NCBI GenBank assembly: GCA_027449865.1
Contig: DAIDKV010000195.1
Location: forward strand, 1 to 56,395
Origin: Planctomycetales bacterium
Lineage (GTDB): Bacteria; Planctomycetota; Planctomycetia; Isosphaerales; Isosphaeraceae
Reading direction: 5' to 3'
Length of the DNA: 56,395 nucleotides
Shown here: in pieces, positions 56,359 through 56,395 of the stretch
Numbering within the stretch: the stretch's first letter is position 1
Layout: every line of letters starts with the position of its first letter
Made by a program: the position numbers and the translations under genes
Notes under the pieces: generated by a model
Told to the model about the DNA's origin: nothing
The model's database searches: none
What the model saw: only the letters and a program-made list of their open reading frames with translations

Positions 56359-56395
56359 ATGTCAGCGACCCACGACCACGATCGTACCACGTCCT
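56359..56395 (+). CDS. Possible start of a gene cut by the window edge
   Basis: An ATG at 56359 opens MSATHDHDRTTS up to the edge, with AGCGGAG about 6-12 nt upstream. Twelve codons are too few to identify a product; the His/Asp-rich start suggests nothing specific. Listed only because position and ribosome site make a start plausible. Confidence 0.25.
   Translation, partial: MSATHDHDRTTS

Overview
This is a high-GC bacterial window, most likely a planctomycete of the Isosphaeraceae/Gemmataceae type. Three signs support that inference: several proteins carry an N-terminal LExRxxLS motif typical of planctomycete surface proteins; a perfect 30-bp inverted repeat encodes the PDAPAREG/PTRQRG-type sequence seen between planctomycete genes; and there are many short-motif palindromes (CACAGAGA, CGCAGAGA, CACGAAA). 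No rRNA, tRNA, transposase or integrase was seen.

Positions 1-9054 hold a complete type I-C CRISPR-Cas locus. It reads leftward (minus strand) as cas3-cas5-cas8c-cas7-cas4-cas1-cas2-leader-array; four perfect 32-bp repeats are visible and the array runs off the left edge. The Cas8c protein is unusual. After the normal Csd1 core (to about residue 580) it carries about 135 extra residues with the motif pattern of a PD-(D/E)XK nuclease. A tandem, hairpin-forming repeat sits in the only large gap of the cas7-to-cas2 run and separates the interference genes from the adaptation genes. Just upstream, on the same strand, are a CsrA-receiver fusion (55 bp before cas3), an ANTAR response regulator and a three-PAS sensor kinase.

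Positions 13.5-15 kb hold an unknown ORF and a CI/LexA-like regulator whose S24 catalytic residues appear lost. Positions 15.7-24.2 kb hold a leftward iron-sulfur assembly cluster: SufR-like regulator, SufC, SufB, three inserted small genes, SufD, a two-domain rhodanese, SufE, a Rieske ferredoxin and a DUF59/SufT-like protein. No SufS cysteine desulfurase is present.

Positions 24.5-28.5 kb hold a giant CheB-CheR-PAS-kinase-receiver protein. Positions 28.7-32.6 kb hold three related low-complexity surface proteins. Positions 33-37.3 kb hold purB followed by two secreted esterases, one of them CE15-like. Positions 37.3-49.8 kb hold two tandem TolC-like outer-membrane proteins, a response regulator overlapping the second one tail to tail, small membrane proteins, and a divergent RND pump / HlyD adaptor pair followed by two membrane proteins. 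Positions 49.9-56.1 kb hold four tandem paralogs of a multi-span membrane protein with an STN-like C-terminal domain; three of the four are followed by short-motif palindromes. A possible gene start lies at the right edge.

All assignments come from reading motifs, lengths and context; no database search was run.
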